DNA from: a virus
Strand: one strand, 5' to 3'
Virus record (IMG/VR): IMGVR_UViG_3300032579_000531
Location: 1 to 64,000 of that record
DNA: 64,000 bases
A model generated the notes under the pieces. The model had not been told where the DNA came from and made no database searches. It saw only the letters and a list, made by a program, of their open reading frames with translations. This document shows positions 8,305-16,017 of the stretch, piece by piece (position 1 is the first letter of the stretch; each line of letters starts with the position of its first letter). The position numbers and the translations under genes were made by a program.

Positions 8305-8582
8305 TATTCATTCCTTAATATATCAAATGCATTGCCGTATTCGTATCGGTTGTATTTCATTACCGGAAACTTGCTGTCTGATTGCCACCGGCGATAGACA
8401 GTCTTACACCATTGCCAATTGCCGTGTATATCCCGAACAGGCCGCCAGGCAAACCACCGCTCCCATTTTGGCATTGCAGTTTTAACATCGTGTTCGGGAA
8501 CTATTCTCCAGTTGACGCCATCGTACATTTCCCAGTTATTAGTAGATGGGTTATAGCGTAATTTTCCAGCTTCTACAGTCAT
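8301..8582 (-). CDS. Small early protein, W-rich, pair with the upstream gene
   Basis: 93 residues, ten or more tryptophans (WERWFAWRPVRDIHGNWQW), ending YGNAFDILRNEY. It resembles the next upstream product (8579), which has the same WYWREWIWY-type core and ends YGDNFDRLKDDR, so the two form a sub-pair with an altered tail. Confidence 0.72.
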   Translation of the reverse strand: MTVEAGKLRYNPSTNNWEMYDGVNWRIVPEHDVKTAMPKWERWFAWRPVRDIHGNWQWCKTVYRRWQSDSKFPVMKYNRYEYGNAFDILRNEY

Positions 8583-8848
8583 CTATCGTCCTTCAACCTA
8601 TCAAAGTTGTCACCGTAGTATCTATGTACTCCACCTGGGCCAAAGCGTTCTGTGTACCAAATCCACTCACGCCAATACCAACGACCATTTATACATCTGG
8701 GTAGTATAGAACAGAAATGTTTGTGCCATATGGCTTTATCTCCACTAATTCTACTCATCTCTTTCCTAACTTGAATATCATCTAGTTGCCAAAGTACGTG
8801 TTGTTGTTTGTATTCCTCTGCATCAAATTTATAATCTTCTATGTCCAT
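8579..8848 (-). CDS. Small early protein, W-rich, pair with the downstream gene
   Basis: 89 residues with RCINGRWYWREWIWYTERFG and the end YYGDNFDRLKDDR, paralogous to 8301-8582. Overlaps neighbours by 4 and 1 nt. Function unknown. Confidence 0.72.
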   Translation of the reverse strand: MDIEDYKFDAEEYKQQHVLWQLDDIQVRKEMSRISGDKAIWHKHFCSILPRCINGRWYWREWIWYTERFGPGGVHRYYGDNFDRLKDDR

Positions 8849-9072
8849 TACTTAAACCTTAGTCTAAACATTATAGCATCTTGCTCGTTAGCAAACCAAT
8901 AACAATCTTCATGCGGGCCTTCCACAACCACTGCCATGGCAATATCCGGGAAATCTCTCCACCAAGCGGCATTCCATTGCCCGATATGCTCTAAACACCA
9001 AGGCTCGCAGTCTGAGTAATGACTGTAGGTTTTTACAGGCACGGTCAGTACAGGATTACGATCTATAGCCAC
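8848..9072 (-). CDS. Small early protein, LKW-tail family (GTG start preferred)
   Basis: About 74 residues ending WFANEQDAIMFRLRFK. There is no ATG near the gene head. A GTG at 9072 gives a 10-nt overlap with the upstream gene, matching the overlaps elsewhere in the cluster; a TTG at 9087 is the alternative. Confidence 0.72.
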   Translation of the reverse strand: MAIDRNPVLTVPVKTYSHYSDCEPWCLEHIGQWNAAWWRDFPDIAMAVVVEGPHEDCYWFANEQDAIMFRLRFK

Positions 9073-9287
9073 CTCAGCATAAACCAAGTGTAGTCTTCGT
9101 CGCGATCAAATATATAATAAATTTCGCTACAATCGCTGTTGGAATCTGGCCTGCATCGAAACGCTTCGCGCCACCGCTGAGCATACTGGTTTGGCCGTTC
9201 TAAATGCTCAATCGGCAAGGTACGCTTGGCATTCCAAAACGCACGATTAAATGTATCGTCTAGCACATTAACTCGAATCATCCCCAC
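9063..9287 (-). CDS. Small early protein, LKW-tail family
   Basis: 74 residues ending FDRDEDYTWFMLRWL. Contains RWREAFRCRPD. Overlaps the upstream gene by 10 nt. Confidence 0.8.
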   Translation of the reverse strand: MGMIRVNVLDDTFNRAFWNAKRTLPIEHLERPNQYAQRWREAFRCRPDSNSDCSEIYYIFDRDEDYTWFMLRWL

Positions 9288-9583
9288 CTTAGTAAAAACA
9301 TAGTACGATCTTGTTCCGTATTAAAATGTACAACCATACCCCGTTGTGTTATAGCACCATTACTTGCCTCAATCCATTGATCAATCTCTTTTTGATTTAT
9401 ATGCCACCAAGCATAATCTTCAATGATTAACAATAAGTCTCGGTCAATTGGAGACGTAGCAGGAATAAACTTGCCGCCTGTTTGTATTTGTATAACACCG
9501 TTAAGGAAGGTTAGTTCCTGTCCATTGTGTTCTACAGTAACTTGCTCGAGCGTTGGCGTCAGTTGTTTATAGATCTTTTTCAT
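9278..9583 (-). CDS. Small early protein, LKW-tail family
   Basis: 101 residues ending FNTEQDRTMFLLRWG. A longer N-terminal half with beta-like VEHNGQELTFLNGVIQIQTG precedes the common helix and tail. Overlaps the upstream gene by 17 nt. Confidence 0.8.
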   Translation of the reverse strand: MKKIYKQLTPTLEQVTVEHNGQELTFLNGVIQIQTGGKFIPATSPIDRDLLLIIEDYAWWHINQKEIDQWIEASNGAITQRGMVVHFNTEQDRTMFLLRWG

Positions 9584-9920
9584 ATATTAGTGTAATACGA
9601 TTAAGTGCTTGTCTAGGAGTAGTATGTCTTGTTTGTACATAGATCTGCCCGTCGGGGAAATCGTACGTTAGCATCCAATTAAAATAACGCTTATCGTATA
9701 TATGTCCTTCTTTGTACATTAAAGTTTCTACTAAGTTGGGTAATGTACGTTCTTCTGGATATATACCATCGGGACGTTTAATACGCTCAATTAAGATTTC
9801 CTCTTGTAATTCTCTGTAGGTTAGGGGCTCTACTACAATCTCTGTCCACAAGGGATTCTTACGTTCTCGATTTAGGACCGCAATCATGTCCTTGTCCCGC
9901 ATAATAAGTTTTACTTTCAT
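9567..9920 (-). CDS. Small early protein, altered tail
   Basis: 117 residues from the ATG at 9920, which overlaps the upstream stop as ATGA. Ends PRQALNRITLIYEKDL, where an A-x-x-RITLIY stretch sits at the tail position, so it may be a diverged member. Confidence 0.72.
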   Translation of the reverse strand: MKVKLIMRDKDMIAVLNRERKNPLWTEIVVEPLTYRELQEEILIERIKRPDGIYPEERTLPNLVETLMYKEGHIYDKRYFNWMLTYDFPDGQIYVQTRHTTPRQALNRITLIYEKDL

Positions 9921-10195
9921 AGCGTCTCTATATCCTTGCAAATAAGTTTAAGCCATACGAGTTCTCGTTCATCAACTTTGCCCCAACTAAGATCAGTGTG
10001 CGGACCTTTAACTAGGCAAACACCATTGGCATTTTCCATCCATACTCTAGTACTGTGCTTTACGGCTTCATCGTGCCAGACTGGATTGAACATACCAGTC
10101 TTACCTGGATGCACGTCAAACTGTGCCAAGTAACGGCAGGTAGTACGTCCAAACATTTTAACATCTTGTTTGAGTTCGTAATAGTAATTGATCAT
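9917..10195 (-). CDS. Small early protein, unknown
   Basis: 92 residues, ends KVDERELVWLKLICKDIETL, a tail variant (ELVWLKL) extended by about nine residues. Starts MINYYYELKQDVKMFG. Confidence 0.72.
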   Translation of the reverse strand: MINYYYELKQDVKMFGRTTCRYLAQFDVHPGKTGMFNPVWHDEAVKHSTRVWMENANGVCLVKGPHTDLSWGKVDERELVWLKLICKDIETL

Positions 10196-10196
10196 A

Positions 10197-10394
10197 TTAC
10201 CAATCTGTTTTTAAGCGGCGACTTTGCCCATGATTACAGTCAGCACAATACCGATGCTGGTATGCATATAAGTTACTGGCTTTCTTTTCAATCGCAGACC
10301 ATTTAAGCCAACGGTGTAAGCCAACACGACATTGCCAACGTTCTACAATAGGCTCTTGATCTTTTAATGTTCTAAATGTATTTTCTTTATTCAT
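10197..10394 (-). CDS. Small early protein with putative zinc-binding pair
   Basis: 65 residues, basic, with CRVGLHRWLKW followed by RYCADCNHGQSRR. The CxxC plus upstream C/H could bind zinc. No LKW tail. Function unknown. Confidence 0.7.
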   Translation of the reverse strand: MNKENTFRTLKDQEPIVERWQCRVGLHRWLKWSAIEKKASNLYAYQHRYCADCNHGQSRRLKTDW

Positions 10395-10396
10395 TG

Positions 10397-10714
10397 TTAA
10401 AACCCATGCCCGTCAACATATCCAATCATTTGTTGGCTTCCATCTTCCCAACGCTCAACTCTCATTAGTATTAATTGTCCTGTACCGCCATATTTTAATT
10501 TTAACATAGCTTCTTGGTCATCGTCAATGGTATCTACAAAAACCTGCCCGGGACCGCTAAAGACCTGTATAGGACGACCTTCTTCAAATAAGTTTTGAAA
10601 CTCGTACTTAGTTTCAAGTGCATGACAGCACCCACGCAACCACTCAACGTCTGCTTCGTCAATATGATCTTTTTCAATGCGCCAACGCTTTAGAGTCATT
10701 TCCATCATAGCCAA
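10397..10714 (-). CDS. Small early protein, internal LKW-like motif
   Basis: 105 residues. The family tail appears internally (DDDQEAMLKLKYGGTG) followed by about 25 extra residues (LILMRVERWEDGSQQMIGYV). Overlaps the upstream gene by 10 nt. Confidence 0.75.
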   Translation of the reverse strand: MAMMEMTLKRWRIEKDHIDEADVEWLRGCCHALETKYEFQNLFEEGRPIQVFSGPGQVFVDTIDDDQEAMLKLKYGGTGQLILMRVERWEDGSQQMIGYVDGHGF

Positions 10715-10896
10715 TATAATGCAAACAAGCTCGCATCCTCTTCTCGTTCAAACTGCATAAACTGTGTGCCAAAGGCAAATCGCTGATACCAACGATCAGG
10801 ATCCATTTCGCCGAACTGATCCCAACACCATTGGGCAATATCACGGTGCTTGTGATAATATTCAGTGCGATCTAATGTAAATTCAATCATAGCCAT
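10705..10896 (-). CDS. Small early protein, LKW-tail family
   Basis: 63 residues, among the shortest members, ending FEREEDASLFALYWL. Shares the start style MAMIEFTLDR with the neighbouring MAMMEMTLKR, suggesting recent duplication. Confidence 0.8.
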   Translation of the reverse strand: MAMIEFTLDRTEYYHKHRDIAQWCWDQFGEMDPDRWYQRFAFGTQFMQFEREEDASLFALYWL

Positions 10897-11120
10897 TTTA
10901 ATCTAAACATTGTTTCTGCGGCATCGCTATAAAAGTCCAAGTGTATTTCACGTATTACATTATAGTAAATACCAAACTTGTCCTCTTTGTAGGTATGCTC
11001 TCTAGCAGTAAAGCCCAACTCACGCCGCATTTTATCTCTTAATAAGACCATGCTACGACCGTGTTCGGCTATAATACTGTCCTGTACAATCCGCCATTCT
11101 TGTAATGAAAGTATAATCAC
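10887..11120 (-). CDS. Small early protein, LKW-tail family
   Basis: 77 residues ending FYSDAAETMFRLKWL. Mostly helical N-terminal half (DKMRRELGFTAREHTYKED). Overlaps neighbours by 10 and 4 nt. Confidence 0.8.
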   Translation of the reverse strand: MIILSLQEWRIVQDSIIAEHGRSMVLLRDKMRRELGFTAREHTYKEDKFGIYYNVIREIHLDFYSDAAETMFRLKWL

Positions 11121-11371
11121 GATTTAATACCCAAGTACTTTAAGTTATAGAATGTTAATGCCTCGCCTGTAAGGGGTGCGTAGATACGAATCTTAAATCC
11201 CCATGTAACAGGATCCGAATCGACGAAAAATACCAAATCGTCGCACTTTGATTTTAACCATTTGGCTTCTTCGCTCTGTTCCCATTGGTATATAGGTTCT
11301 GCTGCATACAGGTAAGGGTCTTCACAATCGCCCATTCTTATTTCTTTTACTAAGGTCCCCCTAGAGTCCAT
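11117..11371 (-). CDS. Small early protein, LKW-tail family
   Basis: 84 residues ending PLTGEALTFYNLKYLGIKS, the tail extended by a few residues. Overlaps neighbours by 4 and 11 nt. Confidence 0.78.
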   Translation of the reverse strand: MDSRGTLVKEIRMGDCEDPYLYAAEPIYQWEQSEEAKWLKSKCDDLVFFVDSDPVTWGFKIRIYAPLTGEALTFYNLKYLGIKS

Positions 11372-11618
11372 TAATTAATCCCCCAACAAATTCTGCTGTA
11401 TATTCTTCCCGGTACCGACGATGGCCACCAGTCTTTAACTGAAACATAAGCGCATCATGTTCATCTGTGAATGTAAAGTCCATCCAATCGTGTGTGGGAT
11501 GAAAGGATACTCGATCTCCTGGTAATCCGTAAGTTTCTACAGTCCAAGCAAGTAGTTCATTCCATGCGTGTTTATGATTTGCTGGATCTGCCCAAGGTAC
11601 TCTAATCGTTACGCTCAT
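11361..11618 (-). CDS. Small early protein, LKW-like motif with extension
   Basis: 85 residues. DFTFTDEHDALMFQLKTGGH carries the family motif, followed by about 20 residues (RRYREEYTAEFVGGLINGL). Overlaps neighbours by 11 and 17 nt. Confidence 0.78.
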   Translation of the reverse strand: MSVTIRVPWADPANHKHAWNELLAWTVETYGLPGDRVSFHPTHDWMDFTFTDEHDALMFQLKTGGHRRYREEYTAEFVGGLINGL

Positions 11619-11814
11619 TCTTTGCTTTCAACATGCGCCAAGCTCTTGGCTCTAAATGTTTGCACTCCCAAAATAACTTCTTCTTAACGCGACTATATCT
11701 AACGTAAACATGCCAGCGATCTAAACTCAATACAAATCCTACACTACGATCACCTGGGCGCCAAATGCTCAGTCCAGGTTTAACAGGAGCACCTTCGTCT
11801 CTCCACTGTATCAT
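11602..11814 (-). CDS. Small basic early protein, unknown
   Basis: 70 residues, strongly basic (YSRVKKKLFWECKHLEPRAW), without the common tail. Starts MIQWRDEGAPVKPGLSIWRP. Possibly nucleic-acid binding from charge alone. Confidence 0.72.
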   Translation of the reverse strand: MIQWRDEGAPVKPGLSIWRPGDRSVGFVLSLDRWHVYVRYSRVKKKLFWECKHLEPRAWRMLKAKNERND

Positions 11815-12068
11815 GAGAATTTTAATAATGCTGTTGTGTACATTTGCTCTGCATCCTTACGATTGCTGTACTTCCAATGTGATCCCCAACGACCACCTTT
11901 GTTGCGTAAGGGATCAAAGAAATTACGAATTTCGTGTTCAACTTCGTGTTCCAGTGTCCACGCCTCGCAACGAACTTCATACCACTTCTTATCTTTTTTC
12001 TTGCATTGTACAAGGGCAAAGCATCCAACTTGGCTTAGTGTTTTATTCTGATTACTCAATTGGCCCAC
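11811..12068 (-). CDS. Small early protein, tail variant
   Basis: 85 residues, ends RKDAEQMYTTALLKFS, a diverged tail. Two other frames are open here. This one is chosen because its junctions (4-nt overlap downstream, 13-nt upstream) and tail fit the cluster. Confidence 0.72.
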   Translation of the reverse strand: MGQLSNQNKTLSQVGCFALVQCKKKDKKWYEVRCEAWTLEHEVEHEIRNFFDPLRNKGGRWGSHWKYSNRKDAEQMYTTALLKFS

Positions 12069-12256
12069 CTTAATCTAAATAAGGTTTCACTTTCTGCGTC
12101 GGGTAAATAGAACCTCCAGTGATAACTGGGAAAGTCGGTCATGAAGTTCCATTTATCCGATTCAAAATGTTGTCCACACCATCGTATAATTCGCTCGATC
12201 TGTGTTGGGGTTAGTTTAGTTGTATTAAGTACTACGCAATTTGATTTAGGGTCCAT
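12056..12256 (-). CDS. Small early protein, LKW-tail family, first gene of operon
   Basis: 66 residues ending LPDAESETLFRLRWAN. The -10 TATAAT ends 5 nt before its ATG, so the message should start at the AUG itself (leaderless). It opens an apparent operon of 24 tiny genes plus tctB and tctA. Confidence 0.8.
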   Translation of the reverse strand: MDPKSNCVVLNTTKLTPTQIERIIRWCGQHFESDKWNFMTDFPSYHWRFYLPDAESETLFRLRWAN

Positions 12257-12261
12257 ATACT

Positions 12262-12290
12262 ATTATAACATATTGGCAATTAATTGTCAG
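12262..12290 (-). promoter_or_regulatory. Early sigma70-type promoter of the LKW-tail/tctBA operon
   Basis: CTGACA, 17-nt spacer, TATAAT, then AGTAT and ATG. It overlaps the end of the upstream gene. Confidence 0.75.
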
Positions 12291-12655
12291 GATTTTTTAA
12301 GTACTTCCCACATGGCTTTTTGATCCAACAGTTTCCGTTCAAGTTCTCGGTAACGGTCAGCACAAGCCCTAAGCTCTTCGAATTCTTTTTCAAGCACGGG
12401 ATTTGGTTGTAGCACGGCCAAGCGTTCTGTGATGGTTTTCAAGGTCTCTCGGAGACTCCACCCGTCAAGTTTGATATCCTTATCGGTTATTTCGATTTTG
12501 GATGCACTTGGTGCCCACGAGGCTGTTGTGGCTGTGGTATAGGAGAGTCCAGCAGACGGGATAGCTGTACCAATGGTTATATTACCATAGGAATGTCCAG
12601 CAAGTCCTGCCCCAGTTACTGGAATTGTTGTTGAATACGTTGGTTGTTTGGCCAT
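12287..12655 (-). CDS. Conserved T4-like phage protein, unknown function
   Basis: 122 residues. The N-terminal half is low-complexity (GNITIGTAIPSAGLSYTTAT). The C-terminal half is a charged helical domain (LDGWSLRETLKTITERLAVLQPNP ... LRACADRYRELERKLLDQK) of a type widespread in T4-like marine phages. Probably virion-associated by its two-part layout, but unproven. Its ribosome site AAGGA is inside a 14-bp hairpin arm at 12656-12689. Confidence 0.72.
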   Translation of the reverse strand: MAKQPTYSTTIPVTGAGLAGHSYGNITIGTAIPSAGLSYTTATTASWAPSASKIEITDKDIKLDGWSLRETLKTITERLAVLQPNPVLEKEFEELRACADRYRELERKLLDQKAMWEVLKKS

Positions 12656-12689
12656 AAAAATCCTTATACGGTTAAGTATAAGGATTTTT
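12656..12689 (-). promoter_or_regulatory. Perfect 14-bp hairpin that buries the ribosome site / terminator
   Basis: Inverted repeat AAAAATCCTTATAC - 6-nt loop - GTATAAGGATTTTT, ending directly at the ATG (12655) on the minus strand. The 3' arm contains the AAGGA site and a U-tract, so it could act as a terminator for the upstream gene and block translation of readthrough mRNA. Confidence 0.7.
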
Positions 12690-12711
12690 ACTTAATAAGT
12701 CAAATGAATAT

Positions 12712-13056
12712 TTAAACGTCTGTTAGTACTGTATGATCTGCTGGACGAGTTAGACTTGGATCGTTTGCATATTGAGCCGCAAATGATCTCCATTCTGTGT
12801 CGTCTTCGATTACGCCGTTAAACACATAAGTAACACCTTCTTTAACTTCACCTTCTGCAGGTGTAATTGGTGTCATTACTACTGTGCCTGCTGTTTTTGC
12901 CGCTTCAAAAATTGCTGCTTGACGAGCAGCAGACGCTTGGAATTTAACAAAATCATCTGCTGATAATGTATCTTTAGCCCAGATGTCTAAAGATACCAAT
13001 GTTGTTACTCCATCAACTACTTTGGTAGCTGTGTAAAAATTTCCTGTTGTTGCCAT
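12712..13056 (-). CDS. Small phage protein, unknown
   Basis: 114 residues, starts MATTGNFYTATKVVDG, acidic, no membrane segment. Contains an alanine-rich helix (FVKFQASAARQAAIFEAAK) and a beta-like GVTYVFNGVIEDDTEWRSF. Preceded by a GATAAATA late motif and an AGGAG ribosome site, suggesting late expression and perhaps a virion role. Confidence 0.72.
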   Translation of the reverse strand: MATTGNFYTATKVVDGVTTLVSLDIWAKDTLSADDFVKFQASAARQAAIFEAAKTAGTVVMTPITPAEGEVKEGVTYVFNGVIEDDTEWRSFAAQYANDPSLTRPADHTVLTDV

Positions 13057-13086
13057 GGTTACTCTCCTAAGTATAATACTTTATAA

Positions 13087-13094
13087 TATTTATC
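13087..13094 (-). promoter_or_regulatory. Late promoter motif upstream of 13056
   Basis: Minus-strand GATAAATA about 30 nt before the ATG. Between them are an AAGTA-TTA-TACTT mini-hairpin and the AGGAG ribosome site. Confidence 0.5.
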
Positions 13095-13923
13095 AAATTT
13101 CAAAACTAAATCCAGGGTCAAACTGCTCTGCACGGTCTTCGTAGCCCTTATATCCACGTGGATTACAAATAATACGAGTAGACCCGATCATATAATCAAA
13201 TACATCGTGGGTATGCCCGTGGGTCCACACTTTAATCTGTGGATTTTCTAAGATAAACTCACTGAGATCACTTGAATAAGCACCATTCATTAAATGGTCC
13301 CCGGCATACTGTGGCTTGATACTGGCCTTACTAGGTGAATGATGGGTTACTACCACAAACTTTTGATCAAACTTATCTTTAACTGTTTCTGCAATAAACT
13401 GCTTGCTTGCAAAGTGATCACTAACAGTACGCTCGGGATCTAAACGATGGTAAACATTCTTGGCTTCGTTAAATTGTGTAATCTGCTTGTAATCATTCAT
13501 TTGTTGTTTCATATGGAACATGGTCAAGGGATCTGCCTTGTTCATATCAGTCCACAGGGTAGCACCAACAAAAACAACATCATCAATGGTATGTGTTTGG
13601 TTTTCAAGCAGGGTTACATTATCGGGCAAATTGGATGCAATGTGAGCATAGGTCTTTTGATACTGAAAACCATAGTGTTCGTGGTTACCCATGACCATAA
13701 CAACCTCGCGATACTTGCTACACTCTTCTTCAAAGAATCTGTAGTACCTGTCAGGTCTTTGGTCTTTGCGTTCGTGCTCAAATAAGATCATGTCCCGGTT
13801 GTACATGTCTTTCTTTAGGCGTCGTGCTTCACAGATATCACCACTGAGGATTAATACATCGCCACCGGGCAAGGTAAGATCTGCAAAGTCCAAGTGTAGG
13901 TCACTAATTACTGCTACTTTCAT
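13093..13923 (-). CDS. Calcineurin-like metallophosphoesterase
   Basis: 276 residues from the ATG at 13923, two nt after the upstream stop; a longer frame to 13977 would overlap that gene by 53 nt and is less likely. Metal motifs are in order: DLHLDF (D-x-H), GGDVLILSGDICE (GD), VMGNHEHYG (GNHE), VVTHHSPS and HGHTHDVFDY (GHxH). Such enzymes hydrolyse phosphomonoesters, diesters or nucleotides. The substrate cannot be told; nucleic-acid end processing or nucleotide turnover would fit a phage. Confidence 0.9.
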   Translation of the reverse strand: MKVAVISDLHLDFADLTLPGGDVLILSGDICEARRLKKDMYNRDMILFEHERKDQRPDRYYRFFEEECSKYREVVMVMGNHEHYGFQYQKTYAHIASNLPDNVTLLENQTHTIDDVVFVGATLWTDMNKADPLTMFHMKQQMNDYKQITQFNEAKNVYHRLDPERTVSDHFASKQFIAETVKDKFDQKFVVVTHHSPSKASIKPQYAGDHLMNGAYSSDLSEFILENPQIKVWTHGHTHDVFDYMIGSTRIICNPRGYKGYEDRAEQFDPGFSFEI

Positions 13924-13924
13924 A

Positions 13925-14581
13925 TCAATCCCAAAGTGTTCTAAAATATTTTCCGAATAAACGAAGTCCGTTTTCAATGCGTTTGTTATGAGCTTCTAAT
14001 CCTGCACGGTCTACTTTTAACTTTGTCATACTTTTCATAAAGTCTTTTTCTTTACTACTTTCCGTATGATCATAAAACTCACTTTCACCAGTCTCGTCAT
14101 CTGCTAACTGTGCAAAGGTCCAAATAAGTTCATCTAGCATCCAGCTATAGCGAGCTTCGGCATAGTTGTCCCAATCGTACGAGTTTTTAATACCTTTACG
14201 AGCACCGGGGGCGGTACTGCGTAATTCTTTTGGCACGTCTTTGTTGTCAATCCAGCCGTAACCGTGCTTCTGCGTTTTAAGTTTTTGTAACATGGGATGA
14301 ATAACAAGTGCTAAGGTATGGTCCATGCCCCAAACATCATAGTTGTCGATTTTAACATACATACGACGCTTTTTATGTTCTTGTATCCAGTTACAAAATT
14401 TGCATAGCCAACTATCATTGCCATCTCGGTCGTTGGCCAACCAAGTTCCAAAGTCATGAACCCAGACTGGTTTGTCCATATGACCATTTTCATCGGGCAC
14501 TTTTTTAACCCAAAAGCATAGTAAGTCTGCTATTTGATAGGGACCTATCCAAGAGGTATACGGACCAAGATATACTTTCAT
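13925..14581 (-). CDS. Conserved phage protein, unknown
   Basis: 218 residues starting MKVYLGPYTSWIGPYQIADL, an N-terminus I associate with a conserved protein of large tailed phages. Charged, with no membrane segment and no catalytic motif recognised. First gene after the promoter at 14606-14634 and followed 1 nt later by the phosphoesterase, so the two may act together. Confidence 0.8.
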   Translation of the reverse strand: MKVYLGPYTSWIGPYQIADLLCFWVKKVPDENGHMDKPVWVHDFGTWLANDRDGNDSWLCKFCNWIQEHKKRRMYVKIDNYDVWGMDHTLALVIHPMLQKLKTQKHGYGWIDNKDVPKELRSTAPGARKGIKNSYDWDNYAEARYSWMLDELIWTFAQLADDETGESEFYDHTESSKEKDFMKSMTKLKVDRAGLEAHNKRIENGLRLFGKYFRTLWD

Positions 14582-14605
14582 TTGTGATTCCTTAGTTGAG
14601 CTACA

Positions 14606-14634
14606 ATTATACTGTTATTTGAATTAAAGGTCAA
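14606..14634 (-). promoter_or_regulatory. Early sigma70-type promoter
   Basis: TTGACC, 17-nt spacer, TATAAT, about 20 nt before the ATG at 14581. The -35 overlaps the 3' end of the upstream gene. Confidence 0.75.
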
Positions 14635-14992
14635 TAAATCTTTTTTGGGAAACTAGCCAGCCGATGCTATTTATGTCCGATTCAATTTCTTCAGTAACAT
14701 AGCTTTCTTCTACGAAGCCAGTGAAATCGGTACCGGAGAATCCAGTACCAGAACAATACCAATCTATGTAACTTTCATCTTCGCGGATATCAGATATCAG
14801 TCTGGCCGCATAACTCCACGAACAATCCCAGTTGATATTTGACAATATTCCCCAGACATCTTTTGGTTGATATTGATTGTTACATAATGCGGCATATAAA
14901 TTTTGAGCGTAGATTTCTTCATGACGAACTTTATCAATGATCCGGTTCGTACCACGTAAATCGCGTTCTAAATTAAACACTTTTCTTGGCAT
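14624..14992 (-). CDS. Phage protein, paralogue of 17364-17774
   Basis: 122 residues. Shares with the product at 17364 the pattern YAQNLYAALCNNQYQPKDVW ... CSWSYAARLISDIRE ... YIDWYCSGTG and a C-terminal EEIESDINSIGW. W and C residues are conserved between the two. Function unknown. Confidence 0.75.
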   Translation of the reverse strand: MPRKVFNLERDLRGTNRIIDKVRHEEIYAQNLYAALCNNQYQPKDVWGILSNINWDCSWSYAARLISDIREDESYIDWYCSGTGFSGTDFTGFVEESYVTEEIESDINSIGWLVSQKRFIDL

Positions 14993-15014
14993 ATAAAGTA
15001 TTTAACTTGGCCAA

Positions 15015-15043
15015 GAAAAAAGCCCGCCTAAGCGAGCTTTTTT
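15015..15043 (-). terminator. Rho-independent terminator
   Basis: Minus-strand AGCTCGC - TTAG - GCGGGCT stem followed by TTTTTT, 20 nt after the stop of 15061-15354. An A-tract on the other side makes it partly bidirectional. Confidence 0.8.
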
Positions 15044-15060
15044 GTGCTACTTAAACTTAA

Positions 15061-15354
15061 TTAAGCAACTAAGCCCATTGAGATAGCTTTGTATGCAACA
15101 GCAACCATCTTACGACTTGCTTCACCATGACGGTATTCAGTAACTTTAACGCCGTTACCTGCAACACGTTGGTTACCGTAAATAGCGTAGCCACGAGCGC
15201 GGATATCACTAATTGTTGCGGTAGGGTTCTTGATACCAAAACGATGTGTAATTTGAGCTGGGCTCAAGGTTTCACGGTTTAATACCAATGCTTCAAACAA
15301 ACGACCTTGTTTGGTCTTCAAATCAAATTTCTTTAGTTTTACAGTAATAGACAT
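15061..15354 (-). CDS. Winged-helix/HTH-type small DNA-binding protein
   Basis: 97 residues, basic. LSPAQITHRFGIKNPTATIS looks like a helix-turn-helix, followed by DIRARGYAIYGNQRV, a wing-like hairpin. Similar small HTH proteins are frequent in T4-like phages. It has its own promoter (15401-15430) and terminator, so it is a monocistronic early unit, compatible with a regulator. Confidence 0.75.
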   Translation of the reverse strand: MSITVKLKKFDLKTKQGRLFEALVLNRETLSPAQITHRFGIKNPTATISDIRARGYAIYGNQRVAGNGVKVTEYRHGEASRKMVAVAYKAISMGLVA

Positions 15355-15400
15355 GATGTCTCCTTTAAATTTAAAAGCTGTTTAGTAACAGCATGATGCT

Positions 15401-15430
15401 AGTATAGCAAACTTGTTGAGTTAAATGCAA
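15401..15430 (-). promoter_or_regulatory. Early sigma70-type promoter
   Basis: TTGCAT, 18-nt spacer, TATACT, about 40 nt before the ATG at 15354. Confidence 0.6.
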
Positions 15431-15487
15431 CTACTAATTTAACCAAAACCAGATAAATAATAGTATTAAACCATAAAGGAAATCAAA

Positions 15488-15703
15488 ATGGCATACGCAA
15501 TTTATAAAGCTGGTGTTCCAGCAGTAGTAGGTACAAAAACTTTCGTAACAGGACAAGTTGCTAGTCCGGTTACAGCCACTTCTGTGACTACAGGTGTAGG
15601 TACAGTATCACCAGTAACAGGTACAGCAGTTAAACGTGGTCAAAATAGTGACAACGGTACAATCGTTTCTGTTGCAAAAGCTAAAAATACACCACAGAGT
15701 TAA
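15488..15703 (+). CDS. Small T/V/G-rich low-complexity protein
   Basis: 71 residues on the plus strand, AAAGGA ribosome site. Repeated V/T/G/A runs with an SPVT motif (GQVASPVTATSVTTGVGTVS). A GATAAATA motif lies about 30 nt upstream. First of three similar plus-strand genes. Possibly a virion decoration or surface-exposed peptide; no family recognised. Confidence 0.65.
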   Translation: MAYAIYKAGVPAVVGTKTFVTGQVASPVTATSVTTGVGTVSPVTGTAVKRGQNSDNGTIVSVAKAKNTPQS

Positions 15704-15705
15704 TT

Positions 15706-16017
15706 ATGACTACTACAGTTAAAGTAACTACAGTTCCAGTTCCAGTAGCATCGGTTGCAAAGGTCAAGGTTGCAAGCCCTGTAGTTACAACTACAGCTGC
15801 CGCCATGACCAAGGTAGCTAATCCTGTTGTAGCTAAGGTAGTTGGCGTAGCAGTTGTAGCGCCTATTACTCCTGCAGCACCTGCGGCAGTTAAAAATACT
15901 GCATCAGTAGCAGGTAGTGATACCGCACAACCTGCGGCTATCGGTAAAAAAGCAAAAACAACAACTACATCGCCTGTTGTAGGCAGTCAAACAAACGGTC
16001 ACGCTAGTTATCTATGA
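15706..16017 (+). CDS. Small V/A/T-rich low-complexity protein
   Basis: 103 residues composed almost only of V, A, T, P, K with repeated (A/N)PVVxK units such as KVKVASPVVTTTAAAMTKVA. Starts 2 nt after the previous gene and overlaps the next by 4 nt. Compositional relative of its neighbours. Function unknown. Confidence 0.65.
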   Translation: MTTTVKVTTVPVPVASVAKVKVASPVVTTTAAAMTKVANPVVAKVVGVAVVAPITPAAPAAVKNTASVAGSDTAQPAAIGKKAKTTTTSPVVGSQTNGHASYL

